Notes: a model not told the origin generated them from the sequence alone. Shown: positions 51,081-59,882, counted from the first letter of the stretch. The stretch is DNA of 64,000 bases from Thermoclostridium sp036562185 (GCA_036562185.1 DATCKN010000090.1:1-64000); one strand, 5' to 3'. Numbers and translations are program-made.

Positions 51081-53042
51081 ATGCTGTTTGGAAAATCATA
51101 TTGGACAACACCCGAGCAGGGAATACGGAAGGAATGGTTGTTATCGAACGGAATTGGAGGGTTTTCCTGCAGTACAATTATCGGTATGAACTCAAGGCGA
51201 TATCATGGTTTACTTATTGCCTCCCTGAAGCCACCTGTTGAGCGTTATCTGGTTTTATCCTCAATCAGTGAAACGGTTATAATAAATGATGAAGAATTTT
51301 ACCTGCACTCATTTAAAACACCGAATTTTACAGCTCATGGAGAATATTTTCTTGAAGCTTTCTGTTATAAAGAAGTCCCTGAATACCACTACCGGATAGG
51401 CTCTATGAGAATTGAAAAAAAAGTCTGCCTGAGGTATGGTAAAAATCAGGTGGCGGTTATTTACAGGGTAAAAAGTCCTGTTAAATGCAAAATACGCCTT
51501 ACTCCTCTGGTAAATTTCAGGAGCTATCACAACCTATCCCAGAGCAAATTCATGAATTTCTCAACAGAGATAATGGATAATACAATGAGTATTACCCCGT
51601 TTAATATGGACAGGAAAATTCTTATCACCTGTTCAGACGGAAAAGCAGTAATTAGCCCCTGTTTTTTCTATAACATGGATTATGCATATGAGCATGAAAG
51701 GGGCTTATATGGAACCGAAGACCATTATATACCGGGGTATTATGATATAGAAATTAATGAGGATGAGGATAAAACCATTACTCTGGTTTGCAGTTTTGAT
51801 GAACCGGTTGATTTAACGGATGGAGATACTATTATAAAAGAGGAAATAACAAGGCAAAAAGAAATATTATCGGGATTTGATGAGGATGAATTCCTAAGAC
51901 TGCTTGTCCTGGCGGCCGATAAATTCATAGTCCGCCGTGATTCAACAAATTCGAAATCAATTATTGCTGGATACCCATGGTTTACAGACTGGGGGCGCGA
52001 TACGATGATTGCGCTTACCGGACTTACTCTTGTAACTAAAAGGTATAAAGATGCCCGGGATATTCTACACACCTTTGCAAAATATGAAAAAAACGGTTTA
52101 ATCCCGAACGTATTTCTCGACGGAGACGCACCTGCATATAATACCGTTGATGCTGCCCTGTGGTTTTTCCAGGCTGTTTACAAGTATGTTCAGTATACAG
52201 GCGATATTAAGTTTGTAAAGGATGAGCTTCTCATTGTATTGGAAAGAATTATTAATGCTTATACAAAAGGTACCGATTTTAATATTAAAATGGATGAAGA
52301 CTTTCTGATATCAGCCGGAAATGAGCATACACAGCTTACGTGGATGGATGCGAAAGTAGGTGACTGGGTTGTAACACCACGTCATGGAAAGGCTGTAGAG
52401 ATAAATGCCCTGTGGTATAATGCTGTAATGGTTATGGCTTATATTCTTGAAAGGCTGGATATTGATAACAGCAACTATATTGAACTGGGAGAAAAAATAA
52501 AGAGAAGCTTTCTGGAGCTGTTTTGGAATGAGAAAGAAAACTGCCTGTACGATGTTGTAAATGAATATGGCAGTGACGGTAAAATACGGCCAAATCAAAT
52601 ACTGTCTGTAAGCCTTTCTTTTCCTGTTATTGAAGGAAAGTATGCAAAATCGGTTGTAGATACCGTTTATCAGAAGTTATATACGGCATATGGCCTCAGA
52701 TCTTTATATAGTAACGATCCATGCTACAGAGGTTTTTACCTCGGCGATCAATACCAAAGGGATGGAGCATATCATCAGGGAACTGTTTGGGTTTGGCCGT
52801 TAGGGCAGTTTATAACAGCTTATACCCGGGTATACCGTGAAGATAAAAATCTTGCAGAAAGTGTTAAAGCATTTTTTCTGCCTTTTTACGATCATTTGAG
52901 AGATGCATGCATAGGCAATATTTCCGAGATATTTGACGGAAATGAACCTTTAACTGCAAGAGGATGCTTTGCCCAGGCATGGAGTGTTTCTGAAATTATC
53001 AGATCTTATGTGGAGGATTATCTTCCTCTGTTAAAACAATGA
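51081..53042 (+). CDS. Amylo-alpha-1,6-glucosidase (glycogen debranching enzyme type)
   Basis: The 653-residue protein has an N-terminal GDE domain (EWLLSNGIGGFSCSTIIGMNSRRYHGLLI) and a C-terminal (alpha/alpha)6 domain (about 275-650) with GYPWFTDWGRDTMIALTGL near 295, WMDAKVGDWVVTPRHGKAVEINALWYNA near 420 and AYHQGTVWVWPLGQ near 560: the PF06202/GH133-like debranching enzymes. It splits alpha-1,6 branch points in glycogen or limit dextrins, in the cytosol (no signal peptide). It abuts yvcK with no gap and sits between yvcK and whiA, which are usually adjacent. Confidence 0.93.
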   Translation: MLFGKSYWTTPEQGIRKEWLLSNGIGGFSCSTIIGMNSRRYHGLLIASLKPPVERYLVLSSISETVIINDEEFYLHSFKTPNFTAHGEYFLEAFCYKEVPEYHYRIGSMRIEKKVCLRYGKNQVAVIYRVKSPVKCKIRLTPLVNFRSYHNLSQSKFMNFSTEIMDNTMSITPFNMDRKILITCSDGKAVISPCFFYNMDYAYEHERGLYGTEDHYIPGYYDIEINEDEDKTITLVCSFDEPVDLTDGDTIIKEEITRQKEILSGFDEDEFLRLLVLAADKFIVRRDSTNSKSIIAGYPWFTDWGRDTMIALTGLTLVTKRYKDARDILHTFAKYEKNGLIPNVFLDGDAPAYNTVDAALWFFQAVYKYVQYTGDIKFVKDELLIVLERIINAYTKGTDFNIKMDEDFLISAGNEHTQLTWMDAKVGDWVVTPRHGKAVEINALWYNAVMVMAYILERLDIDNSNYIELGEKIKRSFLELFWNEKENCLYDVVNEYGSDGKIRPNQILSVSLSFPVIEGKYAKSVVDTVYQKLYTAYGLRSLYSNDPCYRGFYLGDQYQRDGAYHQGTVWVWPLGQFITAYTRVYREDKNLAESVKAFFLPFYDHLRDACIGNISEIFDGNEPLTARGCFAQAWSVSEIIRSYVEDYLPLLKQ

Positions 53043-53122
53043 AAGCGTATTGCTCGTATTATTTATTGACTTACGCGGAAAAGAAAAATGATATACCATT
53101 TTAAACCCGAAGGAGGGTTAAT

Positions 53123-54073
53123 ATGTCATTCTCGTCCGGGATTAAGGATGAATTATGCAGGCTTAATAACGAGAAACCATGTTGCAGCCTGTCAGAGCTT
53201 GCGGGTATATTGCGGACAGGCCTTATCATACGTGAAATAAGGAATAAAAATGTACTTATGTTTATAACCGAACACGCATCGGTATCAAGAACGGTTTACA
53301 GCAAAGTTAAAGAGATAGTGCCGGACGGTGTTGAAATCAGCGGAGAAAAAACAACACGCTTTAAAAGGCATGTGGTATACAGGCTGGATTTTACAGGAGT
53401 TACGGTTAAGGAAGAAGGAATTAATCTCCTGAAATCAATGGGTATAAATATAAACCTGCCCCAGCAGAAGATTGAGTATTCAGATTTTGATATCCAGGAC
53501 AGATGTTGCATCCGTGCTTATTTAAGGGGAGGTTTTCTGGCAGTCGGTTCGGTAACCAATCCTGACAAGTCATACCATATTGAAATGTCTTTTACAAACA
53601 GCAAAATATCCGACGAATTTATGAAATATATGGAATTCTTTAATCTGAAGCCAAAGCGCATACAGCGGAAAAACTACGATATAGTTTATATGAAGGAAGG
53701 CCAGGATATAGTTGATTTTTTGAATGTCATAAATGCCCATAATGCCCTGCTGGAAATGGAAAACATACGCATACTGAAAGATATGCGAAACCAGGTTAAC
53801 AGAATTGTCAACTGCGAAACCGCAAATCTTGAAAAAACGGTAAATGCCTCGTTAAAACAAGTCTCATACATTAAATATATCGATGATAAAATAGGCATTG
53901 AGAATCTGCCTGTCAATCTAAAGGAAATAGCCCGCTTAAGAATTGAAAATCCCGAAGCAAGTCTGTCGGAACTTGGTAAAATGCTTAATCCTGAGCTTGG
54001 CAAATCCGGTGTCAATCATCGCATGAGAAAACTGGAAAAACTCGCAACCGACTTAATGGCAAAAGAGAAATGA
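53123..54073 (+). CDS. whiA: DNA-binding protein WhiA
   Basis: The 316-residue regulator of sporulation or division has an N-terminal LAGLIDADG-like domain (GILRTGLIIR, AYLRGGFLAVGSVTNP) and a C-terminal helix-turn-helix (LKEIARLRIENPEASLSELGKMLNPELGKSGVNHRMRKLEKLA). GAAGGAGGG precedes ATG 53123. A TTGACT at 53066 suggests a separate promoter, but the -10 box is poor. The spoIIA operon follows. Confidence 0.95.
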   Translation: MSFSSGIKDELCRLNNEKPCCSLSELAGILRTGLIIREIRNKNVLMFITEHASVSRTVYSKVKEIVPDGVEISGEKTTRFKRHVVYRLDFTGVTVKEEGINLLKSMGININLPQQKIEYSDFDIQDRCCIRAYLRGGFLAVGSVTNPDKSYHIEMSFTNSKISDEFMKYMEFFNLKPKRIQRKNYDIVYMKEGQDIVDFLNVINAHNALLEMENIRILKDMRNQVNRIVNCETANLEKTVNASLKQVSYIKYIDDKIGIENLPVNLKEIARLRIENPEASLSELGKMLNPELGKSGVNHRMRKLEKLATDLMAKEK

Positions 54074-54098
54074 AGGATTTTTTTGGGAAATAAAGAAT
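54072..54098 (+). promoter_or_regulatory. Candidate sigma-H promoter of the spoIIA operon
   Basis: GAAGGATTT (54072-54080) and AAAGAAT (54092-54098), 11 bases apart, agree with the sigma-H pattern RNAGGAWWW-N11-12-RNNGAAT that drives spoIIA in Bacillus. It lies between the whiA stop and spoIIAA. Confidence 0.6.
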
Positions 54099-54119
54099 AA
54101 TAAAGAAGGGAATGGAGTG

Positions 54120-54431
54120 ATGGCATTGGATATTACGATTAAGCAGGAAAACCAGGTTCTTACTGTTTATTTGAAAGGTGAGCTGGATCACCATGCAGTA
54201 TCCAAAATAAAGGATGCAATAGATTTGCAGATTCTGAAAACTCCGGCTAAAAAGCTGGTTTTGGACATGAGCGGTGTTACTTTTATGGACAGTTCAGGTA
54301 TTGGGTTGATTGTCGGAAGATATAACCGGATTAGAAGCTTAGGTGGAAGTATGACAATAAAAAACCCAAGCCAGACTCTTTTAAAAATATTGAAAATGTC
54401 CGGAATTGATCAATTAATGAAAATAAACTGA
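54120..54431 (+). CDS. spoIIAA: Anti-sigma F factor antagonist SpoIIAA
   Basis: The 103-residue STAS-domain protein has the phosphorylatable serine in TFMDSSGIGLI (Ser58, the same position as in B. subtilis). Unphosphorylated, it binds SpoIIAB and frees sigma F in the forespore. ATG 54120 follows GGGAATGGAG; the GTG at 54117 would add one residue. First gene of spoIIA. Confidence 0.96.
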   Translation: MALDITIKQENQVLTVYLKGELDHHAVSKIKDAIDLQILKTPAKKLVLDMSGVTFMDSSGIGLIVGRYNRIRSLGGSMTIKNPSQTLLKILKMSGIDQLMKIN

Positions 54432-54479
54432 AAAAAACGCGGTTAAACGTAATATAAGGTATTGTGAGGTTAAGAAAGC

Positions 54480-54908
54480 ATGCAGCCAATTAACAGGATG
54501 AAAATTGAATTTGACAGTAAATCAACAAATGAGGCTTTTGCGAGAGTAGTTGTAGCAGCATTCGCAGCTCAGTTGGATCCGACGCTGGAAGATCTGGCTG
54601 ATTTGAAAACAGCGGTATCTGAAGCTGTAACCAATGCAATAATACACGGTTACGAGCAGAAGCCCGGTACCATTTACATGGAATGTATACTGTACTCCAA
54701 CAGTATAAAGGTTATTATTGAGGATCACGGAGTAGGAATGGATGATATAGATAAGGCAAGAACTCCTGCTTTTACAACAAAACCCGAACTGGAAAGATCG
54801 GGGATGGGATTCTCGGTTATGGAAAGCTTTATGGATAGCCTCTACATTGAGTCAAAAAAGGGCAAGGGAACACGAGTAACAATGACAAAGAAATTTTTCC
54901 GCGATTAG
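54480..54908 (+). CDS. spoIIAB: Anti-sigma F factor SpoIIAB (serine kinase)
   Basis: The 142-residue GHKL-type kinase holds sigma F inactive and phosphorylates SpoIIAA. It shows the N box (LKTAVSEAVTNAIIHGY), G1 (VIIEDHGVGM) and G2 (ERSGMGFSVMESFMD). It is 48 bases after spoIIAA and 42 before sigF. Confidence 0.96.
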   Translation: MQPINRMKIEFDSKSTNEAFARVVVAAFAAQLDPTLEDLADLKTAVSEAVTNAIIHGYEQKPGTIYMECILYSNSIKVIIEDHGVGMDDIDKARTPAFTTKPELERSGMGFSVMESFMDSLYIESKKGKGTRVTMTKKFFRD

Positions 54909-54950
54909 TATCCAAAAAATGAACTATGCCATGAACAGGAGTCTAATTTA

Positions 54951-55703
54951 GTGAAGGATAAATTTTCTGAATCCAAAAATCTGGATAACCGAACCTTAAA
55001 CCTGATATTAAAGGCTCAAAAAGGCGACCAGGAAGCTCAAAATATACTGGTTCAGGAGAATATTGGACTTGTCTGGAGTCTGGTTAAGCGCTTCAAAGGC
55101 CGTGACGCCGAAACGGAAGATATTTTCCAGGTTGGCTGTATTGGGCTTATTAAGGCCATAAAGAAATTTGATCCGGATTTTGATGTCAGGTTTTCAACAT
55201 ATGCGGTACCAATGATAATGGGCGAGATAAAGAGGTTTTTCAGAGACGACGGTGCCATAAAAGTAAGCCGTGCAATGAAAGAACTAAGCCAGAAAGCCAA
55301 TGCGATGAAAGAGCAAATAGAAAAAACCAGCGGAAGAACTCCCACAATCCACGAGCTTGCCGAAAAACTGAATGTAGAGCCAGAAGAACTGATTCAGGCT
55401 ATAGAATCGGGTTATCAACCTGAATCTCTATACAAAACAATCGGTGAAAGTGAAAATCCGATGTACTTAATTGACCGGCTGATGATAGAAGATGAAGATT
55501 CGAAAGAAGCAGCCATTCTTGAACGGCTGTCATTGTCAAAGGCTCTTCAGAACCTGGATGACAGGTCAAGGCAAATAATATTTTTAAGGTATTTTAAAGA
55601 AGAAACCCAGCAAATAGTGGCTGAGAAAATGGGAATATCCCAGGTACAGGTTTCAAGGCTTGAAAAAAAGATTATGGAAGAATTAAGAAGCAGATTTTTA
55701 TAG
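54951..55703 (+). CDS. sigF: RNA polymerase sigma-F factor
   Basis: The 250-residue sigma-70-family factor directs forespore genes. Regions 2 (FKGRDAETEDIFQVGCIGLIKAIKKFDP, FSTYAVPMIMGEIKRFFRDDG), 3 and 4 (LDDRSRQIIFLRYFKEETQQIVAEKMGISQVQVSRLEKKI) are all present. GTG 54951 follows AGGAG. Context with spoIIAA and spoIIAB separates it from sigma G, which is very similar. Confidence 0.96.
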   Translation: MKDKFSESKNLDNRTLNLILKAQKGDQEAQNILVQENIGLVWSLVKRFKGRDAETEDIFQVGCIGLIKAIKKFDPDFDVRFSTYAVPMIMGEIKRFFRDDGAIKVSRAMKELSQKANAMKEQIEKTSGRTPTIHELAEKLNVEPEELIQAIESGYQPESLYKTIGESENPMYLIDRLMIEDEDSKEAAILERLSLSKALQNLDDRSRQIIFLRYFKEETQQIVAEKMGISQVQVSRLEKKIMEELRSRFL

Positions 55704-55746
55704 CAAACATTCTGTTGCTTGCGGGAAAGTAAGAGTAAGGAGATTT

Positions 55747-55905
55747 ATGACAGAAAAAGCTGATAAAAAAGATGAATGCTGCTGTATAAGAAAAAACTGT
55801 ATAAGGCATGGAAAATGCGAAGAATGCATCGAATATCACCGCACATCAAAAAAATATCCCGAGCCTTACTGTGAAAGAAAACGAAAGAAGGGCATGTCAA
55901 AATAA
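55747..55905 (+). CDS. Small cysteine-rich protein
   Basis: The 52-residue protein starts at ATG 55747, seven bases after AAGGAG, 43 bases past sigF. It has seven cysteines: ECCCIRKNCIRHGKCEECIEYH and a later PYCERKR, with a basic tail. The CxxCxxYH and RHGxC spacing suggests one small metal-binding knuckle. I do not know a named family. It may be part of the sporulation transcript. Confidence 0.75.
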   Translation: MTEKADKKDECCCIRKNCIRHGKCEECIEYHRTSKKYPEPYCERKRKKGMSK

Positions 55906-55986
55906 CCCCGGGACAGTAATAGGAACATAAAACAGATCTTTGTATAAAATGTAATAGAAAGCTTATATGATTACATGCCGGGGTTA
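55903..55986. repeat. 9-bp inverted repeat around the gap before the amidase gene
   Basis: TAACCCCGG (55903-55911) and CCGGGGTTA (55978-55986) are 66 bases apart. The first copy includes the stop of the Cys-rich gene, the second ends two bases before the amidase start and provides its G-rich ribosome site. A weak promoter (TTGTAT at 55940, TTATAT at 55963) lies inside. The arms could sequester the ribosome site in a read-through transcript. Confidence 0.5.
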
Positions 55987-55988
55987 AC

Positions 55989-56483
55989 ATGAAAACATAT
56001 GCATATAACAGGCAAAATGCAATTGACTATGCTCATAAATGGGCATTGGGCAGAAACCCTGCCTACTATGACTTCAGTAAACTTGGAGGGGATTGCACCA
56101 ATTTTATTTCCCAATGTGTTTACGAAGGCTGCAAGGTAATGAACACCAGGCCGGTTTATGGATGGTACTATTTTAACAGCTTCAACCGTACTGCTTCATG
56201 GACCGGCGTTCAATATTTTTACGAATTTTTAATTAAAAATAACGGCGCCGGCCCTTTTGCATCCGAAGTTCCGTTATCAGAAACAGAACCGGGAGACGTA
56301 ATTCAGTTATCCTTTGACGGAGCAACTTTCAGGCATTCGTTGTTTATTGTTGAAACCGGAAAATCACCTGATTTTAATAATATAAAAATAGCTACGCATA
56401 CCTTTGACAGGGATTACTACCCATTGTCGAATTATATATTTAAAAAATACAGGTGCCTGCATATAGAAGGTTATCGTAAATAA
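55989..56483 (+). CDS. Putative amidase domain protein (Amidase_6)
   Basis: The 164-residue protein matches the putative amidase domain PF12671: YNRQNAIDYAHKWALGRNP, then GGDCTNFISQCVY with the likely nucleophile cysteine near 36, and TFRHSLFIVE with the histidine near 117. It is a papain-like (NlpC/P60-related) fold presumed to act on peptide bonds of the wall. There is no signal peptide, so it would act inside, for instance in a spore compartment after mother-cell lysis; this is inference. Its 3' end overlaps that of the convergent DUF1015 gene by 13 bases. Confidence 0.87.
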   Translation: MKTYAYNRQNAIDYAHKWALGRNPAYYDFSKLGGDCTNFISQCVYEGCKVMNTRPVYGWYYFNSFNRTASWTGVQYFYEFLIKNNGAGPFASEVPLSETEPGDVIQLSFDGATFRHSLFIVETGKSPDFNNIKIATHTFDRDYYPLSNYIFKKYRCLHIEGYRK

Positions 56484-57835
56484 TCAGGATTGATTTTCCT
56501 GCATTCCAGATAATAACGTTTTTCCTCGGCTTCACCCATTGAAAATGTCTTCCGTGGCAGTGCCCCATCGGATATAACGGTTTTGAACAGATCGCTTTTT
56601 TTCATCGGTGACAAAAGAAAACCAATGTTTCCTTGATGCCTGCATAACTTTTCAACAACTTCGCTCCCGTGAACGTAATCAATATCAGCTTGCGGGTTTT
56701 CGCCAAGGAAATGGTCGAGAAAATGCTGCAATGTGCCCACGTCAATTGTAAAAATGGGTTTATCAACCCACAGGAAGCCGGTTTTTCCGCCGGTCAAAAA
56801 GGGTATTACATGTCTTGTGCCATCGGTACCCGGAATGTTTTTAATATCATCGGTATATTCATATCCGCATTGGATTCCTTTATCACTGTAAAACTTTACA
56901 AAGTCATTAAGCAGTTTACCCGCATCAGAGTTGAAAAGGATTCTGTGTATTGGCTCAAACTGCAGTGCGGGATCATGTATGTTTACAAGTTCAACCAGGG
57001 CATACCTGGCCGGATGGGACGCTTTTTCATCTTCAGGAAGGGATTTTTTTAGTTTTTCCCAGCAGGATTTTGCTGTCGCAAGGGAATGGTTGCCGTCACC
57101 TACTGCAAACAGCATTGGGCTTTTTGATGAATCAATGCCGTATTTTTTTGAAAATGTATCCTTCGACTTAAGGTTTATAAGGCTTGAGTAAATATTCTGT
57201 AGAAGTCCTGTATCGTTTACCTGGTAACCTTCAATATGTCCGCCGCCCATCATCAGCTCAAAGGAATACAGTCTGTTCATTTTGTCTTTACAGGATGCAA
57301 GAGGTTCAATAACCGAGGCATCAGGATCGTCAACAAGAATCATTATATGGGGGAGCTCAAGGCAAGCCTTTTCCCGTATCTGAATTCTTGGCGGCAGCCT
57401 GTCCATGATGGTTCCTTCTGTTGCACGGACCAAACTGTTGGAACCTTTTGAATAATCGTACAGTTCCAAATCAATTGCGAATAAAAGGCCTTTTCTTACC
57501 TTACCGCTTTTGACGGTTCTTTCAATATAAATAAAGGAATTTTGAATTTCTTCAAAATAACCGTTATTCAGATATTCGCACATTGTTTTGTTTATCTTTT
57601 CAATTCTTTGTTTTTTCTGTTCATCGCTTTCTCTTTCAAGATAAACTTCAGGAAAAATAAGGCGGAGGGCAGATGGTTCAACGCCCACAAACCTGTCAAC
57701 TCTTTCCCAGTACTCAGGCTCGGATGTATATTGATCACAGGCAATAACAGCCCATTTATCCAGTGATATGCTTTTTTTCGGGATTAGTACTGAAGATATA
57801 TCAATTCCAAGTTCTTCTTTAAATTGCCTTATCAT
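56471..57835 (-). CDS. DUF1015 family protein
   Basis: The 454-residue cytosolic protein has WAVIACDQYTSEPEYWERV near 28, RTVKSGKVRKGLLFAIDLELYDY, and FAVGDGNHSLATAKSCWEK near 243, all marks of DUF1015 (PF06245, COG4198). The function is not established; in many genomes the gene is near serine or phosphoserine metabolism, not so here. AAGGGGGAA precedes ATG 57835. It has its own promoter. Confidence 0.9.
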   Translation of the reverse strand: MIRQFKEELGIDISSVLIPKKSISLDKWAVIACDQYTSEPEYWERVDRFVGVEPSALRLIFPEVYLERESDEQKKQRIEKINKTMCEYLNNGYFEEIQNSFIYIERTVKSGKVRKGLLFAIDLELYDYSKGSNSLVRATEGTIMDRLPPRIQIREKACLELPHIMILVDDPDASVIEPLASCKDKMNRLYSFELMMGGGHIEGYQVNDTGLLQNIYSSLINLKSKDTFSKKYGIDSSKSPMLFAVGDGNHSLATAKSCWEKLKKSLPEDEKASHPARYALVELVNIHDPALQFEPIHRILFNSDAGKLLNDFVKFYSDKGIQCGYEYTDDIKNIPGTDGTRHVIPFLTGGKTGFLWVDKPIFTIDVGTLQHFLDHFLGENPQADIDYVHGSEVVEKLCRHQGNIGFLLSPMKKSDLFKTVISDGALPRKTFSMGEAEEKRYYLECRKINPDYLR

Positions 57836-57936
57836 ATAAGTTCCCCCTTGTTAAAAAGTCATGTTCAGCAAACTGAAAAAAGACGGATTTTGAATATTTT
57901 AAACTAAAGCTTAAAAACTGTGAATATATCAGGTCA

Positions 57937-57965
57937 ATTCTAATAAAATATGTAAATTTAGTCAA
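57937..57965 (-). promoter_or_regulatory. Promoter of the DUF1015 gene
   Basis: On the minus strand TTGACT (57960-57965) and TAGAAT (57937-57942) are 17 bases apart, with a leader of about 95 bases. Confidence 0.6.
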
Positions 57966-58040
57966 TTCAAAAATTACGCATTGTTTTTATTGTTTCAACA
58001 AATAATATCAATGAAACCTATAATGAAAAGAGGCCTTTAT

Positions 58041-58571
58041 ATGCATTACTGGTCTGATACTGTGGGTGCATCGGTTTTTTTGAACCGGAACAAAGTCGGG
58101 CATATAGAAAATTCGATAATTGACCCGGAAAATAAGGCTATTGTAGGTTTTCTGCTGGAAAGAAAAAATACAGAAATAAGATACCGTTTTTTTCCGGTAA
58201 CACAAATTAAGGAAATTAAACGTGATAATATTGAACTTAAAAGTGCATCGGAATTGTTAACACTACCCAGGGCGTTCAGAAAAAATAAAATTTTTATTGA
58301 GGATTTGCTTAACAAACCGGTTATAGATGATAAAGGCGAATGGATAGGCCGTGTGGTTGATTTTGCTTTTGATATTTCCAACGGTGTATTGCGTGAGATA
58401 ATTTTATCTGGTAGTATCCTGGAGGATTTGTGGCTGGGGAAGAAAAAAATGCCGGTATTAAGCAATGTTGAGTTCTCCAGGGAACTTATTCAGATTGACA
58501 GGGACACCAAGGAAGAAATAACAGGACTTCAAAAGGGTCTGAAAAAATGGTTTAATATGGATTCAATATAA
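58041..58571 (+). CDS. PRC-barrel domain protein
   Basis: The 176-residue protein carries two PRC-barrel-like halves: VGASVFLNRNKVGHIENSIIDPENKAIVGFLLE (1st) and LLNKPVIDDKGEWIGRVVDFAFDISNGVLREI (2nd, near 92-130). Clostridial relatives (YlmC/YmxH-like or larger) bind RNA or membrane partners; the role here is unknown. ATG 58041, behind AAAGAGG, is taken because a TTG at 57981 lies in a likely promoter (TTGTTT-N16-TAATAT, 57981-58008). It leads the small YtxH-like gene by 14 bases. Confidence 0.82.
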   Translation: MHYWSDTVGASVFLNRNKVGHIENSIIDPENKAIVGFLLERKNTEIRYRFFPVTQIKEIKRDNIELKSASELLTLPRAFRKNKIFIEDLLNKPVIDDKGEWIGRVVDFAFDISNGVLREIILSGSILEDLWLGKKKMPVLSNVEFSRELIQIDRDTKEEITGLQKGLKKWFNMDSI

Positions 58572-58585
58572 AGGAGGCAGTATAC

Positions 58586-58765
58586 ATGAGAACAGGTTTT
58601 ACAAGTGGTGTCATTATCGGAGGAATTGTTGGCGCCGCTATGTCTATGATGATGAATGGCGATGTTGACGTGAAAAGAACCAGAAGACGCATTATGAGAT
58701 TAGGCAGAGATGTTTGCAGGAGATCCAGGCGCATCATGTCTGATATCAGCAGTATGGTGCATTAA
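58586..58765 (+). CDS. Small YtxH-like protein
   Basis: The 59-residue protein has a short glycine-rich hydrophobic N-terminus (TSGVIIGGIVGAAMSMMMNG) and a strongly basic C-terminus (TRRRIMRLGRDVCRRSRRIM). This resembles YtxH/gas-vesicle-like small stress proteins, though without the usual long amphipathic tail. AAGGAGG is seven bases before ATG 58586. It is co-directional with the PRC-barrel gene, probably the same transcript. Confidence 0.72.
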   Translation: MRTGFTSGVIIGGIVGAAMSMMMNGDVDVKRTRRRIMRLGRDVCRRSRRIMSDISSMVH

Positions 58766-58790
58766 TCGGTTAAAATCTTCCCTTTTGAAA

Positions 58791-58825
58791 ACCTTTTCTT
58801 AAAACATTTTGTTTTAAGAAAAGGT
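58791..58825. terminator. Perfect 15-bp hairpin before the AI-2E family gene
   Basis: ACCTTTTCTTAAAAC (58791-58805) and GTTTTAAGAAAAGGT (58811-58825) pair perfectly around ATTTT. On the plus strand the next bases are ACATAATC, with no T tract; on the minus strand TTTTC follows. It ends 8 bases before the ribosome site of the next gene, so it may act as a terminator or shape translation. Confidence 0.6.
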
Positions 58826-58844
58826 ACATAATCGGAGGTGCTTG

Positions 58845-59882
58845 GTGAAGGTAAGTCAGTGGATAAAGGCAGGTATACCTGTTGCCCTGTTGGCAGGGTT
58901 TATTTTTTTTATTGTTCTTTTCGGCAGAGAAATATTCCAGGCAATGTTTCCGCTGGTGATAGGAATTGTTGTATCGTACATCCTGCTACCTTTGGTTGAT
59001 TATTTTGAAAAATTGAAATTTTCAAGGACGGTTGCAATTTTATTTTCAATACTTTTTAGCGTAATAATAATACTGGCCATTTTTATCTGGCTGATACCCA
59101 TACTGGTCAATAATATTAAGGATGTTACAAAGGTAGTGCCCGAATTCTATTATTCTGCCATAGTTTTTTTTGAAGATTTTATTCAAAGAAATGTTCCTGC
59201 CAGCTGGCATACTGATATTATGAAAGAAATTGACAATATTTTTCAGACCCTGCAGCAAAAAATCATTTCAGGACTGTACGGGTTTGTTTCAGTATTGCCT
59301 AAAACTTTCACTGTGATAATTGATGTATTGGTTGGATGGATATTGTCATTTTATATATTAAAAGATAAAGAATTGATTGTGAGAAATCTGAAATATATTT
59401 TTCCAAAGAAATACAGGGAGGAAATCATATGTTTCCTGCGGGATATACATAGAGTTGTTGTAAGGTTTATCCAGGGCCAGCTTTTGATTGCTTTTATTAT
59501 CGGGATTATTGAAACCGCCGGCCTTTACATAGCAGGAGTACCCTATGCCCCTCTGCTGGGGTTTATTGGAGGGATATCCAATGTAATACCGTATTTCGGT
59601 CCATATATTGGTGCTGTCCCTGCCGTTACGGTAGCATTAACCATATCTCCGTGGAAGGCATTGCTTACAATTCTTGTTTTTGTAATTGTACAGCAGATTG
59701 ATAACTTATTCCTGTCACCCAGGATAATTAAAGAAAAACTGGGTTTGCATCCTGTTACGACAATTATGTCTGTGCTTGTCGGCGGGCGGTTGTTTGGCTT
59801 TTTTGGATTAGTTTTTGCAGTTCCGCTGGTTGCCATGATAAAGATAATACTATATAAAACTTATCGGTTCATTTCCGGGTAA
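58845..59882 (+). CDS. AI-2E family transporter (PF01594)
   Basis: The 345-residue membrane protein has the 8-helix layout of the AI-2E/PerM family, with a soluble middle part and the conserved GFIGGISNVIPYFGPYIGAVPA near 245 and IVQQIDNLFLSPRII near 285. Members export autoinducer-2 or act as Na+/H+ antiporters; activity cannot be read off. Start choice: GTG 58845 is 6 bases after GGAGG, better than TTG 58842. Confidence 0.92.
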   Translation: MKVSQWIKAGIPVALLAGFIFFIVLFGREIFQAMFPLVIGIVVSYILLPLVDYFEKLKFSRTVAILFSILFSVIIILAIFIWLIPILVNNIKDVTKVVPEFYYSAIVFFEDFIQRNVPASWHTDIMKEIDNIFQTLQQKIISGLYGFVSVLPKTFTVIIDVLVGWILSFYILKDKELIVRNLKYIFPKKYREEIICFLRDIHRVVVRFIQGQLLIAFIIGIIETAGLYIAGVPYAPLLGFIGGISNVIPYFGPYIGAVPAVTVALTISPWKALLTILVFVIVQQIDNLFLSPRIIKEKLGLHPVTTIMSVLVGGRLFGFFGLVFAVPLVAMIKIILYKTYRFISG

